A DNA stretch of 64,000 bases, taken from contig CM036617.1 of the NCBI GenBank assembly GCA_020746105.1, forward strand, positions 146,463,578-146,527,577, given 5' to 3'. Origin of the DNA: Trogon surrucura (taxonomy: Eukaryota > Chordata > Aves > Trogoniformes > Trogonidae). Made by a program: the position numbers and the translations under genes. The notes under the pieces were generated by a model. That model had not been told where the DNA came from, ran no database searches, and worked only from the letters and a program-made list of their open reading frames with translations. Below are positions 21,873-33,745 of this stretch, one piece after another. The first letter of the stretch is position 1; each line of letters begins with the position of its first letter.

Positions 21873-24800
21873 TGGGGTTTAGGTGTAATACTGTCTTGTT
21901 ACCTGGAGGATGTTGTAGAGATTCCCTTATGTGACTTCCCCAGAGAAGCAGTTTTTCATAGGTAGGATTATTCAAGTCACTTCCTGAAATGAGAATACAG
22001 AATTGCTCAAGATAAATTGAACAATTGGCAGGCTCTAGCAGCAATGATCTATGTGCACCTCCAGCCATTGTGAAAGAAATGCACTTCAAATTCTTGGCTT
22101 TAGAGGAAGTCAAAGGCTCTAACTAGTATAGAAGCTTGCATTCAGGAAATGTTGATTAAATGCCCTGGATGAAAATCACAAGATAGACATTGAAACTGTT
22201 CTTCCAGTTGTCTCTGTTTTCAAGGGAAATAATATACTTCACAAGAGATTTGACTAGTGATTCAGTAATATTAGCTGCTTAAGTTTCACACTGTGAGCTG
22301 CCATGCTAGTCTTATTTTGTAAATACCATTGAAGAAACAACTCACGAGCAGTCTAAGTGTATGAACCGTACCAAGCACATTAAATATGCTCAACTGATGC
22401 AGGATGGAGCCAGACGTGTCTGAAGAGGCCAAATGCAGAAAGGGAAGAATTAGAATCTTTTAGGAAATAGCGGTATCCCTAGCAGACTTAAATGGATACT
22501 GAAGAAATGGAGGACTGAACTGGGAGTAAAGAGCAGTATAGTCTCCTCACAGAGCTTCAGAGCCTTTATTTTCTGCCAAGGTTGCTCCATTTGGTCTCTA
22601 TGTTGTGACAAAATAAGCCATCAGATGTGCTTTCACTGAATGAGCAAATGACTTGATAAGCACTCATACTGCTTGTCCTTGTATTGCAGTGTTTTCTGAC
22701 TGCCTCATTGGATTAAGTTCTACAAGAACTTTCAAATGAGGCATACAAATTTCTACACTTTCCAAAAAGGAAGTTTCCAACACGAAAGTTCTTGGACAAA
22801 CATATATTATTTTAATGGATGTAAGAATGAAGTCAAATTCTTGAGCCTTTTGGGACATTTCTGAAATCTTCAGTGCATCTCTGGAAGGTTGATGTGCATG
22901 GCAAATTCCTGAAGTTAAGAGGTATGCTGAATGCCTGACAAAATTCGTTAGCTCCAATAAGGCAACCTGTGTGCTTCATCAACTTTTTCAGAAGGAAATA
23001 CACTACTAATACACACTGGACTTGATTCCATTTACTTTTTCATTCTCCCCCTAACAAAAAGTAAAAGTAGGATTTTTTTCTTATTTATTAATCCTCTTTC
23101 AAAAGGGTCTTTCGCAAAATTTCTTTGTCCTTTCGCATTTTTCGTGAACTGAAAAAAAGAACTTGCTACATTAAGTTAAGCAGTTAAAAACAGGCATTGA
23201 GGTCAACAGAATTACAGAAAAGATGCACTTTCCTCAAATGTCTTAGTACTTTTTCTTTTATCCGATTTGACCATATTGATAACGTCCGTTTATGGATGTA
23301 CTTGTTAAGTAAGAGGATATCCATAATTTTAGACTCTTTATAAGAGGCAGAAACAGCTGTGTTTCGGATTTAAGCATTTTTATCTCTGTAGCTTCAGAAT
23401 TTGAAATGTACCATCAAGTGATCGTCCAATACGTTGTTTTCAAAGTTCTCTTCTTGGTAAGAAAACTCTCCTTTTCTTGATGTTATTTTGCTATGTTGAG
23501 GCTTTCAGAGGAAGTTTGGAATGGGGATGTTCTGCAAAATCAGAGGTGGAGTGGAGAGCTCCTGGTATTAGATGAAGTTAAAAGCACCTCAGTTTGGCTC
23601 TTGTTTCCATACGGTATAAGATACTACACAGATGGTACTGGCCACTGTCCAAACTGGCTATTGCTCGAGTCCCTCTGGCAGATGCTGGTGGGGTATCTCC
23701 AGGATGATATTCTTTTTGTCTCTTTTTCTCTTCTACATTCTGTGCCTTTCTCCCCTTCTCAACCGTTTTTTGGCAGAGCGTATCCAACATAATTAATAAT
23801 ATTGTTTATATTGTGCCTAAACTTTTACTTTGATTAGGTGTTTCATCTTTTGGAGGGTCTTATGTCTACCCAATGGCTTTACTTGGCAAATCTCGTTGCC
23901 AAGAAATATGTATGTCATTACTTACCCACAGGACTGCTTACTTTTTTGGAAGAGGTCTGAGGGGCATCTCAAAAACTCAGCTATGTAAGGGACTGTGATA
24001 TGCCAAGAGAGTGCCATGAAATTCCAGCAAAACCAGAGTTCAATTTTATATGCAGTGGTTTTTGACTTCCAGGAAATTAAAGGACCTGTTCCTAGACTTT
24101 TTTTTTTGTAATTTCTGACCACATTAAACTCTTGCTTCCTAGACTAATTAATAAAGATAATTTGGAGCTTTGGAGTTTAGATTTTGTTTGGCTAAAAAAG
24201 AAAGTGACATGGAGTCAGTGTATTTTCTTAGCATAATTGCCATGTATTTAAAATGTAGGGAAGAGTCTGATCCTCTGAACAGAAGCAGCACATTCAGCTC
24301 ACAGACGGTTTTCTTCTTGCCAAAGCCTCAGGCTAGGCATCTTTCCCTTATCCTACCAGACCTACGCTGCCTATCTTGCCTTGCTTTCTCTCCAAAATCC
24401 ATGCAGGCCATGTGAAAAAATAGTGTATTTGATGATTGTTCACATAGCAGTGCTTGAAGCTTGGGAAACCCAATTAGATTTGCATTCCCTCCAACCCACG
24501 TCCTTATTCCCAGCATCAAGAATCTACCTACTTATTGGTTTACCTCCTTATTTAGGTAGGCTCAAAGTTCCCCCTGCTGCCAAGAAGACCTCAAAGTGCA
24601 AAAATTGTTTTATGTGAATGTTCATCCCTTTAAGGAAGGAATGGGACAGTTGGCATATTCAAGAGCACTTGACATGTTGCCAATAATTTTGCCTATATGA
24701 TTTTTTGACCTGTGAACCAACAAAGCATCAGTTGCTTTGAAATAAAAAAAAAATCTCTGTTCCAGAAAACTCTTGGCATTACATCTTGATTTTATTTATG

Positions 24801-25338
24801 CTTTTATACTAACTTGGACTGTTTTACTCTTGTAACTTGGGAATTAATTTGTCTGTTTGTTTCATTGTAAAATGTCTAAGATGCTAGATAAGTGATAGAT
24901 AAATATTATTGTTATAGATCTTTGTGTGTATTTCTGAGTGCAAACTTGAACTTGCATTTGACAAAGAACGTTTTGTTCTACCCTTTTATGATATTCGTTG
25001 CTATTTTCCATGTATAGAATTTTGTAAGACCAGTTAACTCCTAGTTATAATGACAATATTAGGTAGTTGTAAGAATACTGGGAGTTGCAGGGAACTTGGT
25101 GAGATAGCTTGGGTAAAAATAAACATCAAATCTTGAACTAGGTGTTTCTTAAGTCCAGAAATATTTATGAGAACATTGTTTTGATTAGTGCATACTTCAG
25201 TATCACTGGGTAATGGTTGGAGGGGGAGAGTACCTTGGTTAGAGCCATTTAGTCTATCTGAACTTAATATGCCTGTGTATGTAATCTGTGAGTTCTTGTA
25301 TTATCAGTTATTTCTGGCATTTTTTAGCTCCCCTCCTC
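21873..25338. other. Unique AT-rich DNA, no gene seen
   Basis: Short open frames on both strands are of chance length. A 9-T run occurs at about 24100. No repeat family was recognised. Confidence 0.5.
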
Positions 25339-25357
25339 AAAAAAAAAAAAAAAAAAA
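25339..25357. repeat. Poly-A run (19 A)
   Basis: This is a homopolymer with no upstream polyadenylation signal or gene-derived sequence, so a retrocopy origin is not supported. Confidence 0.9.
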
Positions 25358-28300
25358 GACACGCCCCCCGTCTCTTAGTAATCTTTAACTAATCACTCTG
25401 ACAGTGCAACCTGCCAGGGAAGCTGTGGAGGTGCTTGGTCTGTGAGGGGCACCTTGTACATCTCCAAGGGGCAGCTCACCCCACCACACAACTGTCAAGT
25501 TCTCCCTGGAGATCTGACATAAAGACGGGTCAGAGTATGAATTGGTAAAAATCTGATGAAGTTTTTGTATAGATTTATGTCAGACTGACCTTTAATTGCA
25601 CCAGCAGTGATCCCCCCAAAGCTGCTGAAGCTTGGGTGTCACCAGTCAGCAACACTTATTACCCCGTGGTGTCAAGGTGCCCCATGGTGTAAGCGCCAGC
25701 TTTGCCAGGAGATGCGTAGATGAATTTTGATATGGAGTCTCAATGGAATGTTGCAATTGCTTTATGTTTTTCCTGGAGGCCGCACGAATGAACCCCAAAC
25801 CCAGCTTGTTTTTCACTTTTATTAACTTGGAAAAGTTTTCATGGTTGAATTTGCTAAAAATAGTGACACCTAACATTACCTGGAACTAATTCATGCTGTT
25901 CATTTTACTGGTAACCAGGGGAGAGATACAGGGAAGTTATTGCCCCTCTCTTACAAAATAATTCAGTGCAACTAGAAAATCTGTTATTTAGGAGATAATT
26001 TTGGTTTACCATTGAGATTACAAGGCAATAAATGGATCCTTGCTATATCCTCTGAGTTTACCCAACACATTTATGGGGCTATTTATTGCCCAGTGTACTT
26101 AGAACCAAGTTAAATTATCGCTACTGTATCAAATCTACATGTAAAAAACCCTGCAAATTTTTTCATTCATTCCTTCCTTTATTTCTTTCATTTCTCTTTC
26201 CTTGCCAGATGTAGTAAAGAGCTCACTTCTGTACTGCTTTTTTCAAATAGAATCAGAGCAAAACATTTTGCATGTTAGTTGCTGCTGGATTTTATTAGTT
26301 CCTTGATTTTAATTGGTTAAAATATTGTGTGGTTTTTTTCCCTTGGGGGAAAAAATGTGCTATTACTACCATCATTTTTGTTAAAAGGATAATTAATTGC
26401 TCTAGTATATAAAGTGAAGTGGTTCACTTACTAAAATACTCTCTTTTGGATCATAACCAACTTATAAAATCCTATTTATATGAAAATTGTCCAAACTTAA
26501 GATTCTCTTATGAAGTGGAAAATACTATTCTAACAGTCCACATACCTTTGCTTTCCCTCAAGTTAGATAAATGCTGGCACAGTGTAGGCAGGGTTGGGAT
26601 ACTTTTTAATTGTACTGATACAAGACATTTCTTCTGTAGTTTGAAAGATTTTTTCTCTATTTTTTATACTGTATCGTATTACATGATTGAATTTGTGTAA
26701 CTGTACTTATACTTCTGCTTGTACTTAATCAGTATCCCATTTATTTGATCCTTATTTCAGATGCCTGTTACGAGCACTGCCTGACACAGATATATCTAAC
26801 ATATGCGACTGATGTCCAAAATACAACCAATCTTGACAGGTGTTATGGACAGCAGTCGTGGAGCAAACTATCAGCTCTCTCAGCCTCAGAGCGGAGTGTA
26901 TGGTCTCTGCCATCCTCTGGGGCTAGAAGAGAGAACTGGCAGCCAGGAATCCTGTGTTTTAATTGTCATTTAATTGCAAAGCTGGAGATTTGGGCACCGG
27001 GAAAGCTATATTTGATGAATGCAGGAGTGCTAGCAGCCACAGAGGGCAGAAGCAGAGGAAACTAGAAAGTACGAAGTGCTGAACAAGTGTTATGGCTTGT
27101 GATAAAACTTGCTGTGGTGCTCTGGATTTTGGGTACAGACTCATTTTCTCCTAGACCGGAATATCGATGTCACTTCTGGCAGAGCGCAGCACACCTGCCA
27201 AATCATACCCTCCCTCAGGAGCCTTTCTCCAGGGCTTTTTGTTAACATCTGCATGTGGTGTATCCAGCACTGTTGTTTAATTTCTTTCCACCATCCTCCG
27301 AGGTTTCTCATGAAGTAAGTGTGATGGGCGTTGAAGCAGTTCCATGGCAGTACTGCAGTGCTTCATGAGTGTAATGCCAAAGCTATCAGGTAGCGGTAGG
27401 ATCCCAGTAGTCGTGGTGCTGGTTTCATGCTCTGCTTTGTCTCTGGCCAACCTCTCTCTTTCGTGGACTCCTGTGTACCTTCCCACTTCCATTCATTTTT
27501 ACTGCCTATACTCTTTCTCTACTTCATCCAGCATCCAGGTCTCGTGATGTTCTATGCAAGGGGAACTCCAAATAACAGTCCTGATGTTTTGCTCTCTTCC
27601 TTGCTTGAATGTAATGCTTCCTAAAGTGTTGATATTGTGAAAAATTAGTCTGTGATCAGCTGTTACTAGGTCCTAACCCTTTATGTAGGAGTGTCCAAGA
27701 CCGACCTGGCCATCTTTCTCCAAAGGCAAAAATACTATGTTGGCTTTTATGATTTTTTCCCCCATCAATACTTTCACTTTTACCTGGAAATGAAGAAAAA
27801 GTTCCTTCTCCTTCTTCTAAATGGATTCACATCTGTAAGTGATTGCAGCAGAGCTGCAGCTGAAGCTCAGCCACCTTAGGAAACTGCAGCCTATTTTAAA
27901 GCAGCTGGTATCTGAGTTGGATGATTCTGGTCTCGACTTTTGTGGTACGTCCCTGACATCCAATAAATACCAGAAACTAATTTGTAAAAATACATCCTTT
28001 CATAAACTCTGGTATTTAAAGTAACACATTTACTATCTCAGGTGGAAACAAGAATAAGGCACAGGCTTTCAGCTACTTTAATGCAAAATAGAGAAGCCCT
28101 TTCCAAAGAGATCTCATGATGAGGTATGCCAGTAACACCTTCCCAATTTCCAGATGCTGTCTGTATTGTCACTCGTGGTTACAGATGTTTTCCGGTGTGC
28201 CCATTTCTTTAGGTAAGACTATAGTGACTGAATTTAGAAAACTGTAGTTTGCAGACTATGACAGGCACAACGTTAAACAGATGTGATTTAATTTTGAACA

Positions 28301-28549
28301 TCATTGATATGCCACTGGGAAATGTTCCTAATGTGAATATGTGTTGTCAAATACTCTAACTGTTAAAGTGCCCACAGACATAGCTAATGTGAACTCTCTG
28401 TGAGGGAGGGCATTTGTGTGCATATATAAGAGTGAATAAACTGAAAACACAGCAAGGATGCTATGTTGGCAGGTTATAACCTCTCTGTTTTAATAACACT
28501 GACCGGCTAATACGAGACATACACTCCAGAGTGCTCATGGAACATACAC

Positions 28550-28660
28550 AGCTTTAATCACAGTATGTGATTTGGAGGCATGTGTTAGCAATTATATTAT
28601 CTCATTAGACTGCAATATAACTTTAGCAACAGTTCAAGTTTATGTGAAGAGAAGAGTAAT
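28550..28660. other. Possible conserved non-coding segment
   Basis: This AT-rich, non-repetitive stretch has alternating homeodomain-type cores (ATTA, TAAT) and no low-complexity decay, the look of many vertebrate non-coding enhancers. This is an impression of composition only. No alignment was possible. Confidence 0.2.
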
Positions 28661-30039
28661 TTTTTTTTTTTTTATGGGAAGTGGAAAAGATCTGACTTGT
28701 AGATGATTCACTAAAGGGAACTGTTGGCTCTGTTTGTCATGGTTGCTAACCCCTATTCTCTCATTTCCCCAATTTCCCAGACAAAATGGACTTTCTCTTA
28801 AGCATCTCAAGTGTCAGGTGAGGTTGCTCTTCATCTTACAAAGATTGCTTAAAAAAGGATGATGTGAATATTGAAGAAGATATATTCAATAATTGCTTTA
28901 AATTTCTTCTGCAAGATCTTCCCTAAATTTTCCAAAGAGATGTCATAAACTGTTGGAAAAATTAAAAAATTCGTCATAGAAACTTTTATTCTTTCACAGT
29001 GACTTTGTAAAGAGACATAAAAGGGAAAACATCGACTGTGATTTAGGAAGTAACTTCAGAGCATTGTATGTACAAAGTCAGAGCTATTTTCACAATTGTT
29101 AACAAATATTGTTTTGATGCAGAGAAATTATTATTGTTACTGTATAAGCAACAGATTGGTGTTTCTTGGATATAAGTGCAATACCTTCAGTTCAGGGATT
29201 ATTTTGGGGATGGTAGATCTCTCCTTGCTCAAGCTGTTTATATTACTAGTCAAGGATAACATGATACTGGTGGCTGACTTCTTCAGCATGGAGCTGCCTG
29301 CTGAGAGGATGGCCTGGTTGATGATGCTCAGGTTGTGTTGGCTCATAGTCCAGTTATTGCAGTAGAGATGGGAGATTCTTCACTGGTTATAAAATGGAGT
29401 TGGCAAACTAGGAGAAGAAGCTATTTCAGGAGGCCTTTGGGCTCTTTCAAGAGAGCCCCAGGCTCATGGCTGTGAGGCATTACCATGAGCACTACGCTAT
29501 TTGCACCCAGACATATGTGTTAACATCATTCCTACCATGAACCCTACTGAAAGAGCAACCTACAAACTGCTTACTGTCATCCATTGATTTGTGTCATGTT
29601 TTACACAAGAAAGAAGGAGACAAAGGGCCAAGTGTCTGTACCAGTACTTTAAAATATATCTGGTAGGATGGCTTTGAATCCTTTTCCGTGACCATAAAGA
29701 GGAAATCCTCACTTGCAGTAAGTTGGTGTAACTGCTGATGTCAATTACTTTGCATCAGGCTTGCAGGATCCCATCCTTTCTAGCTACTGAGAGTGGGATA
29801 TTCTCAGATGTTGGGTATGTGGAACACCCAAAGACTGAACAAAAGATCTGCAAAACTGCAGCAGCAGGGCAGACAGGGGAGTTGCTACAACTGCTGCGTA
29901 CTTTAGTTCCTGTTCCGTTTCTTAAAAAATGGGCGTGATTAAGAGAAAACATAATTACATGAAGACTTTCAACAGCCAGCTGTGGCTGGGGAGGCTGCAT
30001 TCCAGAACACAGGCATGGATTTTTTTTTGTCATGTCCCT

Positions 30040-30190
30040 GTACTCTGTAATTAAATTTTCATTGAATGGCTGAGTCTGACTATTATAATGTAATCACTTA
30101 CAGCTCTCGTGTGTAATTCATTAGAACAATAATGACTTTCAATGAACAGGCTCCCCACCAGTGATGAACTCTGAATGATTTCTATGATAA
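30040..30190. other. Possible conserved non-coding segment
   Basis: The stretch combines several ATTA/TAAT and CATTGAA words (GTAATTAAATTTTCATTGAA, ATAATGTAATCACTTAC, AATAATGACTTTCAATGAA). CATTGAA at about 30060 and TTCAATG at about 30138 are inverted copies. This is suggestive of a homeodomain-bound element but unproven. Confidence 0.22.
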
Positions 30191-30787
30191 AAATTCATTT
30201 GGGAGGTGGTGGACGTAAGACAGACCATGGTATGCTCAAGATCTGTGCACACCTATGTATAAATAATAAATATATCTCAGGAAAATGTAAAATGTTGCAG
30301 CATTTTGTGAGGTTGTTGGGAGAGGAGCTTCTCTGCATACCAGTACTTTAATACAAGAGTTTACTCAACACTGAAGCTGCTTACATTTGTGCAGATATTA
30401 TTCTCTTATCCTTGCAACAGTTTTTGATGGCAGGATTTCCACTAACCTTACAGTCCCGTCAATAGTTGATCTCCAGATTTTCTGGTGACAAATCCTGTGA
30501 TGGACCCTACAGCTTACCAGGTGGGCTGCCTTGCTTGCAGCTCCCCCTCGGTCTCTTATCAGCTGGTGCCTGCCATCTAGGTGAGGGAGCTGCCTGTTAT
30601 CCCTCCTCCTGTCTATCATTTTCCCCAGGAGTGTTGTTACCTGGGTTCTACATTTCTTCAAACATAGGGAGTTGAGCAGCCTGTGCCAGCTGGGCAAGCA
30701 GGAGCCAAAAAAATCTGAGAAGCATATTTCTGTTCAGATTGTTCCTACCTTGGGAACATTTTGGAGTTTCCAAACCGAAGCTGTCTT

Positions 30788-30792
<5 letters not shown>

Positions 30793-30819
<27 letters not shown>
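30793..30819. repeat. Poly-A run (27 A)
   Basis: This is the longest homopolymer in the window. The sequence just upstream shows no AATAAA signal within 40 bases and no recognisable mRNA. No flanking target-site duplication stands out. Confidence 0.92.
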
Positions 30820-30821
<2 letters not shown>

Positions 30822-31789
30822 TGTTGAGCTTTTCAGCATTTTTCATGTGTTGGGAGTTCCGTGTTTAAGCAGTCTCTGCGGTTTAATTATTAATGCCTTG
30901 GCAACACAAATTTAGGAAAAAAATCAAGAATTAAAACTACAAGAAGAGTCCAATTTCTTCATCTGCTGTTCTTTGATTTTGCCCACAAAAATACAAATGA
31001 ACTATTTTGTAAAATAGGTGATGTTGCAGAAGATAATCTCTCTAATGTACTGTTAAAGTTTCTCTGAAAAACATAAAAGTTGAAAGCTAGGGACGTGTGC
31101 ATTTCTACAATTTTCTGTGGAAAATGGGAGTCTTATAGTCTGCCTTGACTCGATTCCATTAGAATATACTGAATATTAACCACAGGATGACAGCCTTGCA
31201 ATGCAAAAATCTGTCTTTCTAAGGGCTTAGGATGTCCTGTGAAACCCTGAGAGCACACATCAGTTGAAGAACATATATTGTTTCAATTTTCAGACAGTCT
31301 ATGTTTCAAGATGACAAAGAAAACTTGCCATAGTTCTTTCCATATTTGGGGGCAAGATAAATGATGACTAAAAGCTGGAATACTGTACCCTGTATTTAGA
31401 GGGTCTGGATGAGATCCCTGTACTAGGATCCGTCCCCAGAAGATTTAGCTCATGTCATGAATCAGAACCAGAGAGGGCATATTTTCTGATTACAGATTCA
31501 AGGTAGGTATTACGTCATTATATGCTGTTAATGACTGGTAGCTTTTGGCACAAGATGGTGAACATCTAAGAATGCTGAAAAAGGGAACCATGTTACAGAC
31601 CACAAAATGAAGAAAAGAAAGCGTTTGAGGCAACTTTTTAAGGACCTCTTTAGTCCTACAAAGAACTGCTGTATTAGTTTGTGTCACGTGTATTGAAAGT
31701 TTCATGCTGCTATTTCCAAAAAGTAGGTTTCTAAAACTACCGGTGTTGGCACTGCAGCCAAGTTGGGACATTCTTAATTACATGTTCTG
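30820..31789. other. Unique AT-rich DNA, no gene seen
   Basis: I see nothing supportable. The block leads into an old CR1 relic whose upstream edge is not sharp. Confidence 0.45.
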
Positions 31790-33745
31790 ACAGATAAAGA
31801 TGAATTGATCACTGAACTAGATGGTTGCCTAGGTGCAAACAATCATGATCTCATTTTATTTGTTTTGTGCAAACAGTATTATATTCTTGGTGATTTAAAA
31901 AGGCCAATTTCACAAAGCGAGAAACAATCATGAGCAAAATTGAGTGGGAGGAAAAATTTAAGCACAAGAATGTGCTTCATAATTAGGAATTGTTTAAGAA
32001 TGCTTTATTAGATGCCAAAAAACCCAGCTCTGCAATCAAGAAAGGTTTCTATGGCTGAAAAAAATCCTGCTAAAAAAGGGAGATGAAGACAGTAAAAACT
32101 CCGTCTGAAAAAAAACCCAAACCCTACATAACAATAGTATGTGGCAAATGAAAAAACGAGAAGCTCATCATAGTGAGCATAAACCAACATTTAGGAAATG
32201 AAATAATCAACGGGTAGATAAAAATAAATACATCAGTAAAGAACGTCTGCCCCCCAACGGGTACCAAAGCCAGGAAAGCATTTCTAAAATACTTGAAAAA
32301 CAAATCATATCTTAGTAATGATATGTACCAAATATTGAATAAAGATGACAAAATTTTCTAGCAATATTCATAATGATGTAATCAATAGATACTGTATTTT
32401 ATAATTTGAAAGAAACTGGGATATATTTTAGTACAATGCTGAAATACTTTCAGCTAATATTTAGGCAATTAAACAGCAATGGTTTAAATGAAATATTTCA
32501 AGATCTTCAGAACTGAATAAGTTAATGCCAATTCTATTAAAAGTATTGACCAAGGGATGTCTTAAAGTAAGATTGTGGACAGTGAATTAATCTTTAAAGA
32601 TGGGCAAAATGCCAGAGTACTGGGATAAAAAGTAAAGTCATTCCAATATTTTAAAAATATAAATTGGAATACCTGAGCAGGGTAGTTAAGATGGGGATCC
32701 TGGAAAAAATGAGGAAAAGTTGAAGTGTACATTGCCATTAAAATTAGATTAATGGGTCTGTCGGAAAGATTGTACGTAAGAAAATGTTTTCTCAAGCAGA
32801 GATATTCTCTGATATTCTCTTAGTTTTATTGTCTATTGATAGAACGTAGCTGTGTTGATATAATGAGAATTGTTATAATTGTTTGACTTAGATCTGCAGA
32901 AAAAAAAATACAGAAAAAACTAGAAATAAGTCATATTGAGTTAAATTAATTGCATCCATATTAAATTCGTTATAATCTTACAAAATTGTCTCAAAAGGCA
33001 TTATAAACGGGAACCATCATCTGAAGAAGACTTTTATGAGGTGGTGTCTGGTTAGTCAGTATATTCTGTCCAGAAAACACAGAACGACTCGGCTGACTTT
33101 ATTAATAAACGCAAGTGTTTGTGAAGTGAAAGGCTGTAATGGAAGCAGGTCACCTGCTACACTGGGGTCTGGATTGCTTGACATACTAGGCACATTTAGA
33201 CAAACACACCTTTTAACACAGTTAAATATGTGTTACTTTGTCCCAAACTAATGTAAACCATGTTTACACTTTAAGGGTTTGCATGCAGGATAGAACAGCA
33301 ACAAAGATATCTTTAGGACAAATAATTCAAAATTAGCTTCTAGTATGAAGCTTTACTAAAGAGGAAAAAACGATCTTTGGCTGCATGTGCTGAAACTGTT
33401 ACGTAGGAGTAGGAATGTAAAGTTGCCATTGTATTCAGGATGTGTGAGACTAAGGAAAACTTTCTGAGTTGGAACACTGAAATTGGAAAAAATTTAAAAA
33501 GTGGTCTGGAAAGCATGCCTCTTAGAAACTTCAGAAGCATAAATGATTTTGAGACAAAGCTAGGGGTGATTGTTGGCGCTAAGCATCTCCATAAGGAAAA
33601 GACTTTTAGGAAATAGCTGTTTAATCTAGCGAAACAAAACAAAATAACCAAACAAAAGGTACGCAGGATCCAGTAGCTAGAAATTTCAAACCAAATAATG
33701 GGGAGATTTTTATGGCAAAGGGTCAGGCATTGTGACAACTTATAT
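31790..33745 (+). mobile_element. Long decayed CR1 LINE relic (ORF2 region)
   Basis: I read this as an ancient CR1 with most of the region from between the endonuclease and reverse transcriptase to the ORF2 C-terminus, broken by many stops and frameshifts. Signs in order: AATCAAGAAAGGTTTCTATG at about 32034 (linker before the RT), GGGCAAAATGCCAGAGTACT then AAAGTCATTCCAATATTTTA at about 32602-32653 (fingers of the RT), GTCTGGAAAGCATGCCTCTT at about 33504, a CTGTTTAATCTAGCGAAACA block at about 33621, and GGGGAGATTTTTATG at about 33700, which correspond to successive parts of the CR1 C-terminal domain. The usual 3' UTR and octamer tail are not recognisable. A 132-codon open frame on the opposite strand (33340-33738) is a shadow of this element. 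The edges are approximate, and some interior stretches may be unrelated insertions. Confidence 0.65.

Larger units (their letters stand above)
25358..30792. other. Unique AT-rich DNA, no gene seen
   Basis: A polypyrimidine tract with CATT/CCTT words lies at 26158-26204. A TTATTTCAG followed by an open frame of moderately balanced composition occurs at about 26751-27065, and it could be an exon of a non-coding transcript. Protein similarity is not recognisable and no clear downstream structure follows. A 14-T run is at 28660-28673. The stretches 28550-28660 and 30040-30190 are listed separately as possible conserved non-coding sequence. Confidence 0.5.

Noticed and set aside
26745..27065. Possible exon after TTATTTCAG
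   Set aside because: The acceptor-like string is common in AT-rich DNA. The frame matches no protein I recognise and no convincing donor or partner exon is visible.
27965..28017. 10-bp inverted repeat AAATACCAGA / TCTGGTATTT
   Set aside because: Arms are short and the 33-base separation makes chance likely. No other feature supports it.
33340..33738. 132-codon minus-strand open frame
   Set aside because: It is the antisense of a decayed CR1 ORF2 relic, so it is a shadow and not a gene.
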